Below the pieces are notes generated by a model. That model searched no databases, was not told the DNA's origin, and saw only the letters and a list, made by a program, of their open reading frames with translations. From Thermococcus sp. M39 (lineage in GTDB: Archaea; Methanobacteriota_B; Thermococci; Thermococcales; Thermococcaceae), in assembly GCF_012027325.1 (NCBI RefSeq), contig NZ_SNUG01000003.1, forward strand, positions 124,001 to 188,000: a DNA stretch of 64,000 nt, given 5' to 3'. Position numbers and translations under genes: made by a program. Positions 61,817 to 64,000 of the stretch are shown piece after piece. How positions within the stretch are numbered: position 1 is the stretch's first letter; the number at the start of each line of letters is the position of its first letter.

Positions 61817-62991
61817 ATGTCCTCCCCTGAGAGCAGTTCAAGAGCTGGCTTTTCTCTATAAGTTGTGTAAACCCCAAAAGCTGTAACTGTTTGATTCTCC
61901 TTAAACTCAAGGTTTAATGACTTTTTAAGCTTCAGCAAAATCCAGCAATCACCATTTGTAATATTCGCCAATCCAAAACCGTTTTTATAAATTTTAACCC
62001 AAGAAACTTTTCCTTCAATTTTGATTATTCCTGCTCGTTCTGGACTGCATATTGAATTTTCAAGCTTTTCCCTTGGGAGCTTAACCGAACAGTTTAGGCA
62101 CACAAGGGATCTTTCCCTTCTAAGAGCTTCAAATTTTATTATATCTCCAATTCTTGCAGAGAACGAGTATAATTTTAGATCAGTACAATTTAAACCCAAA
62201 CTTCTACCAGATTTGACGACCTGACAACTTCCGTAGACTATATCACCAACATTCTCTTCTCCGAGTGGTTTTCTCTTAGCTTTCCCAATTAATTTAACGT
62301 CATCTGGACTGTTTACATAAAGAGTAAGTGTGGAATAAAGCCGTGCAATTCCTAAGATTTCGACTTTATCTCCAAGATTCAGAGAAAACTTATATGGAAG
62401 ATAAACCTTAACCTTTTCTTTTCCGTTCCATATCACTGTCGGCGTTCCGTTGTTTATGACCACTCCAACAACTCTATAAGGAAAACCATCCTTTGGTTCT
62501 GCCAAAAAATCCCCCACTTCAAAGCTGAGAATGTAAAATGTATTCCCGTAAAGTACGCCCTTAGCATTCACTTCAGCTCCTTTTTGGATGTTTAAGCATT
62601 TGTTAAGTTTCACTTTTTGAGGAATGAGAATGTAGCAGTTGTAATCTACCCAATAAACTCCAGATAAATTGGAAATAAGCAGTTCTTCAGCACTTCCATT
62701 TGCAATCTCTAGTGGATACAAAGCTCTCCTCTCTTTGTCAGTTAATTTCCCTCTGATAGTGTAAATTCTGCCCTCTGTTAAATTTCTGTAAACCATGACA
62801 GTTTCATATCCATTCGTAAGCACACTAAAATCACCTTTAGAGTAGACACAAAGACCAGTAAAAACTACTGTATCTCCCTTTTGAGCACTTTTAAGGCTTG
62901 TATACTCATCATGTCCAATAACATACACAGCACCCAGCATAATCAGAGAAGCCAATATTACTACCATGACATATATTTTTTGCTTAACCAT
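61786..62991 (-). CDS. Membrane-anchored protein with probable OB-fold repeats
   Basis: A 401-residue protein with an N-terminal membrane anchor (residues 5-27, IYVMVVILASLIMLGAVYVI) and an outside domain. About four beta-rich segments look like OB folds, each with GD.V.(F/K).G-type strands: KGDTVVFTGLCVYSKGDF, LGDKVEILGIARLYSTLTLY, VGDIVYGSCQVVKSGRS, IIKIEGKVSWVKIYKNGFG. Six or more cysteines occur in the last 180 residues, perhaps in disulfides. The ATG is leaderless, 26 bases from ACTTTTTAAAG. Ligand unknown; DNA or oligosaccharide are possibilities. Confidence 0.7.
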   Translation of the reverse strand: MVKQKIYVMVVILASLIMLGAVYVIGHDEYTSLKSAQKGDTVVFTGLCVYSKGDFSVLTNGYETVMVYRNLTEGRIYTIRGKLTDKERRALYPLEIANGSAEELLISNLSGVYWVDYNCYILIPQKVKLNKCLNIQKGAEVNAKGVLYGNTFYILSFEVGDFLAEPKDGFPYRVVGVVINNGTPTVIWNGKEKVKVYLPYKFSLNLGDKVEILGIARLYSTLTLYVNSPDDVKLIGKAKRKPLGEENVGDIVYGSCQVVKSGRSLGLNCTDLKLYSFSARIGDIIKFEALRRERSLVCLNCSVKLPREKLENSICSPERAGIIKIEGKVSWVKIYKNGFGLANITNGDCWILLKLKKSLNLEFKENQTVTAFGVYTTYREKPALELLSGEDICLENSCLGS

Positions 62992-63010
62992 GATAGTAAG
63001 TAAATATACA

Positions 63011-63023
63011 ACTTTAAAAAGTT
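63011..63023 (-). promoter_or_regulatory. TATA box of the OB-repeat protein gene
   Basis: AACTTTTTAAAGT centred near 63017 lies 26 bases before ATG 62991, with no ribosome site. This supports a leaderless start at 62991 instead of the longer frame to 63090. Confidence 0.5.
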
Positions 63024-63103
63024 TTCTTTTAACAATGGTGTTGACAGTAAGATTGGCAGTAACCGGGAGGTAATTAAACGAGTACAGCAACCATAATAGA
63101 AAA

Positions 63104-63868
63104 TCAGAGTTGGAGCTTAATTCCAGATTCCGTTATTTCATAAGGTACCCAAGAAAGAACATGTTTAGTTCTTCTCATCCCATAGACTCTTAGATACCTT
63201 CTGAGAGTCATATTTTCTTCTATTAATCTCATTTCAATTATTCCATCAACTATTGCTTTGACCATCATCTCAACATGAGGCTCTTCAATTCCAGAGTTCA
63301 TTTCTAATATCCACACTTGTTTGTGTCTATGAGCAAACTCTTTTAAATCTTCCAAGAATTTGTATATTTGCTTTTTATCCGTTTCAAAGAATATGGGAGT
63401 TAAAGATGATATTACTCCAGTTATCATTGGAGGGTTCTTTTGAGATAAAATCTTTAGGGTTATATCTTTTATAGCATCAATAAGCTGGGTTGTGTCCGTG
63501 ATATCAGTAACGACAGCTTCATCGAAAGTGAACCTAGGGGTGCCTCTCAATCTTTGGCTGTAGGCATCAAGCACGAAGAATGTATCCTCAAGATATGGCA
63601 TAAAATCCCATCCAAAACTAAGAGCATTACTTACAAATTCATATTTTGAGATATCAACGAGTATACCAATTGTAGGATACCCCATAGCTAGCTGCGTGTG
63701 AATAAACTGGCTGATAAAAGTTGTTTTTCCAGATTTTGGATCACCAATAAGCAGAATAACGCTCCCTTTGGGGATGCCCCCCATTATGAGATCATCTATT
63801 ATCCCTGTTGACACTCTTTCCACGTGTTTTTCGACTTCCTCGTATACTTCAAAGAGACTTTGATCCAA
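63104..63868 (-). CDS. KaiC/RAD55-like RecA-superfamily ATPase
   Basis: A 254-residue single-domain P-loop ATPase of the RAD55/KaiC-like group. Walker A LIGDPKSGKTTFISQF lies near residue 40 and a Walker B-like strand VWILEMNSG near residue 185. A C-terminal beta extension (RRYLRVYGMRRTKHVLSWVPYE) is typical of archaeal KaiC-domain proteins. A TTG at 63868 is chosen because GGGGGTG lies 8 bases before it, after a short hairpin. Role unknown; relatives act in signalling or recombination. Confidence 0.78.
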   Translation of the reverse strand: MDQSLFEVYEEVEKHVERVSTGIIDDLIMGGIPKGSVILLIGDPKSGKTTFISQFIHTQLAMGYPTIGILVDISKYEFVSNALSFGWDFMPYLEDTFFVLDAYSQRLRGTPRFTFDEAVVTDITDTTQLIDAIKDITLKILSQKNPPMITGVISSLTPIFFETDKKQIYKFLEDLKEFAHRHKQVWILEMNSGIEEPHVEMMVKAIVDGIIEMRLIEENMTLRRYLRVYGMRRTKHVLSWVPYEITESGIKLQL

Positions 63869-63875
63869 TGCCAGA

Positions 63876-63896
63876 ACACCCCCAAGCAAAAACTTG
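63876..63896 (-). other. Hairpin and ribosome site between two KaiC-like genes
   Basis: CCAAG-TTTTTG-CTTGG folds into a short stem directly before GGGGGTG. It lies 3 to 20 bases after the preceding stop. It could tune translation of the downstream ATPase. Confidence 0.35.
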
Positions 63897-63898
63897 GT

Positions 63899-64000
63899 CT
63901 AGTAGATTTCTCCACTTGGATAAACAACTATCCCGTGGCTAGTTATTTCAAAGGGATATTTTCTCATTGAGTGTTTTGTTTCACGCATTTTCCTAATAAG
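63899..64000 (-). CDS. Partial KaiC-like ATPase, C terminus only
   Basis: The last 33 codons of a gene continuing beyond the window. The segment [20 protein letters not shown] and the end VVYPSGEIY are the typical C-terminal tail of RAD55/KaiC-like proteins. It is co-directional with the following ATPase, so two related ATPases lie in tandem. Confidence 0.7.
   Translation of the reverse strand, partial: LIRKMRETKHSMRKYPFEITSHGIVVYPSGEIY

Overview
The window is a chromosomal segment of a hyperthermophilic euryarchaeon of the order Thermococcales, most likely a low-GC Thermococcus. The evidence is the AT-rich composition, GGTG/GGAGG ribosome sites, archaeal TATA boxes about 25 bases before leaderless starts, a family B DNA polymerase split by an intein, an S-layer protein, a CGP-CTERM amylopullulanase, a TrmB-like sugar regulator and many Thermococcales-type hypothetical proteins. 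No rRNA, tRNA, CRISPR array or insertion sequence was seen. Two box C/D-type small RNAs were recognised.

Layout. 1-2.8 kb: a divergent partial gene and an ABC importer (fused permease plus ATPase). 2.9-6.9 kb: an NCS2 purine/uracil permease, a DtxR-type metal regulator, a zinc-ribbon protein with a class II aldolase, UPF0147 and a cobalamin adenosyltransferase. 6.9-9.1 kb: a P1-family aminopeptidase, a 41-residue membrane peptide and a decayed ThiF/MoeB pseudogene. 9.1-14.6 kb: an endonuclease IV-like protein, then a coiled-coil / DUF373 / MTH1187-type operon, AMMECR1 and an RNA m5C methylase. 14.6-18.6 kb: DNA polymerase B with a 538-residue intein. 18.6-22.4 kb: a HAD / TOPRIM-like / DUF2391 operon divergent from a short S-layer protein. 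22.4-30.8 kb: DUF998, two tandem MFS paralogs, a large DHH phosphoesterase, a PadR-MFS efflux pair with a perfect operator palindrome and an iron-sulfur protein. 30.8-36.5 kb: a small broken gene, a hotdog protein, nicotinamidase, an AI-2E exporter homolog, two paralogous unknown proteins and DUF4152. 36.5-41.1 kb: iorA without iorB, twin small membrane proteins, a MazG-YbaK fusion, a HIT protein and a C/D sRNA.

41.1-55.6 kb is a complete maltodextrin/glycogen locus: glgA and trmBL1 on the minus strand, diverging from a neopullulanase, malE, malF, malG, amylopullulanase (apu) and malK, then a UPF0146 protein and a phosphohexomutase-family gene. The order matches what I recall of the T. kodakarensis TK1768-TK1777 region. 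The extracellular amylopullulanase cuts starch or pullulan, MalEFGK imports the maltodextrins, the neopullulanase trims them inside the cell, glycogen synthase stores glucose, and TrmBL1 adjusts transcription through TGM-like sites. malK instead carries a different perfect palindrome that looks like a TrmB operator.

55.6-64 kb: an MBL hydrolase, an M20 peptidase, a frameshifted small gene, two SAM methyltransferases, a second C/D-like sRNA, and a cluster with a TctA/DUF112-like membrane protein, a membrane-anchored protein with probable OB-fold repeats and two KaiC/RAD55-like ATPases (one cut by the window edge). Nearly all genes look like vertically inherited Thermococcales genes. No single clearly new multi-gene system was proven. 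The best leads are the OB-fold/TctA/KaiC cluster, the TOPRIM/DUF2391/HAD operon, the MazG-YbaK fusion, the paralogous unknown pair at 34.7-35.8 kb, the two sRNAs and the apparent mixed TrmBL1/TrmB control of the mal locus.
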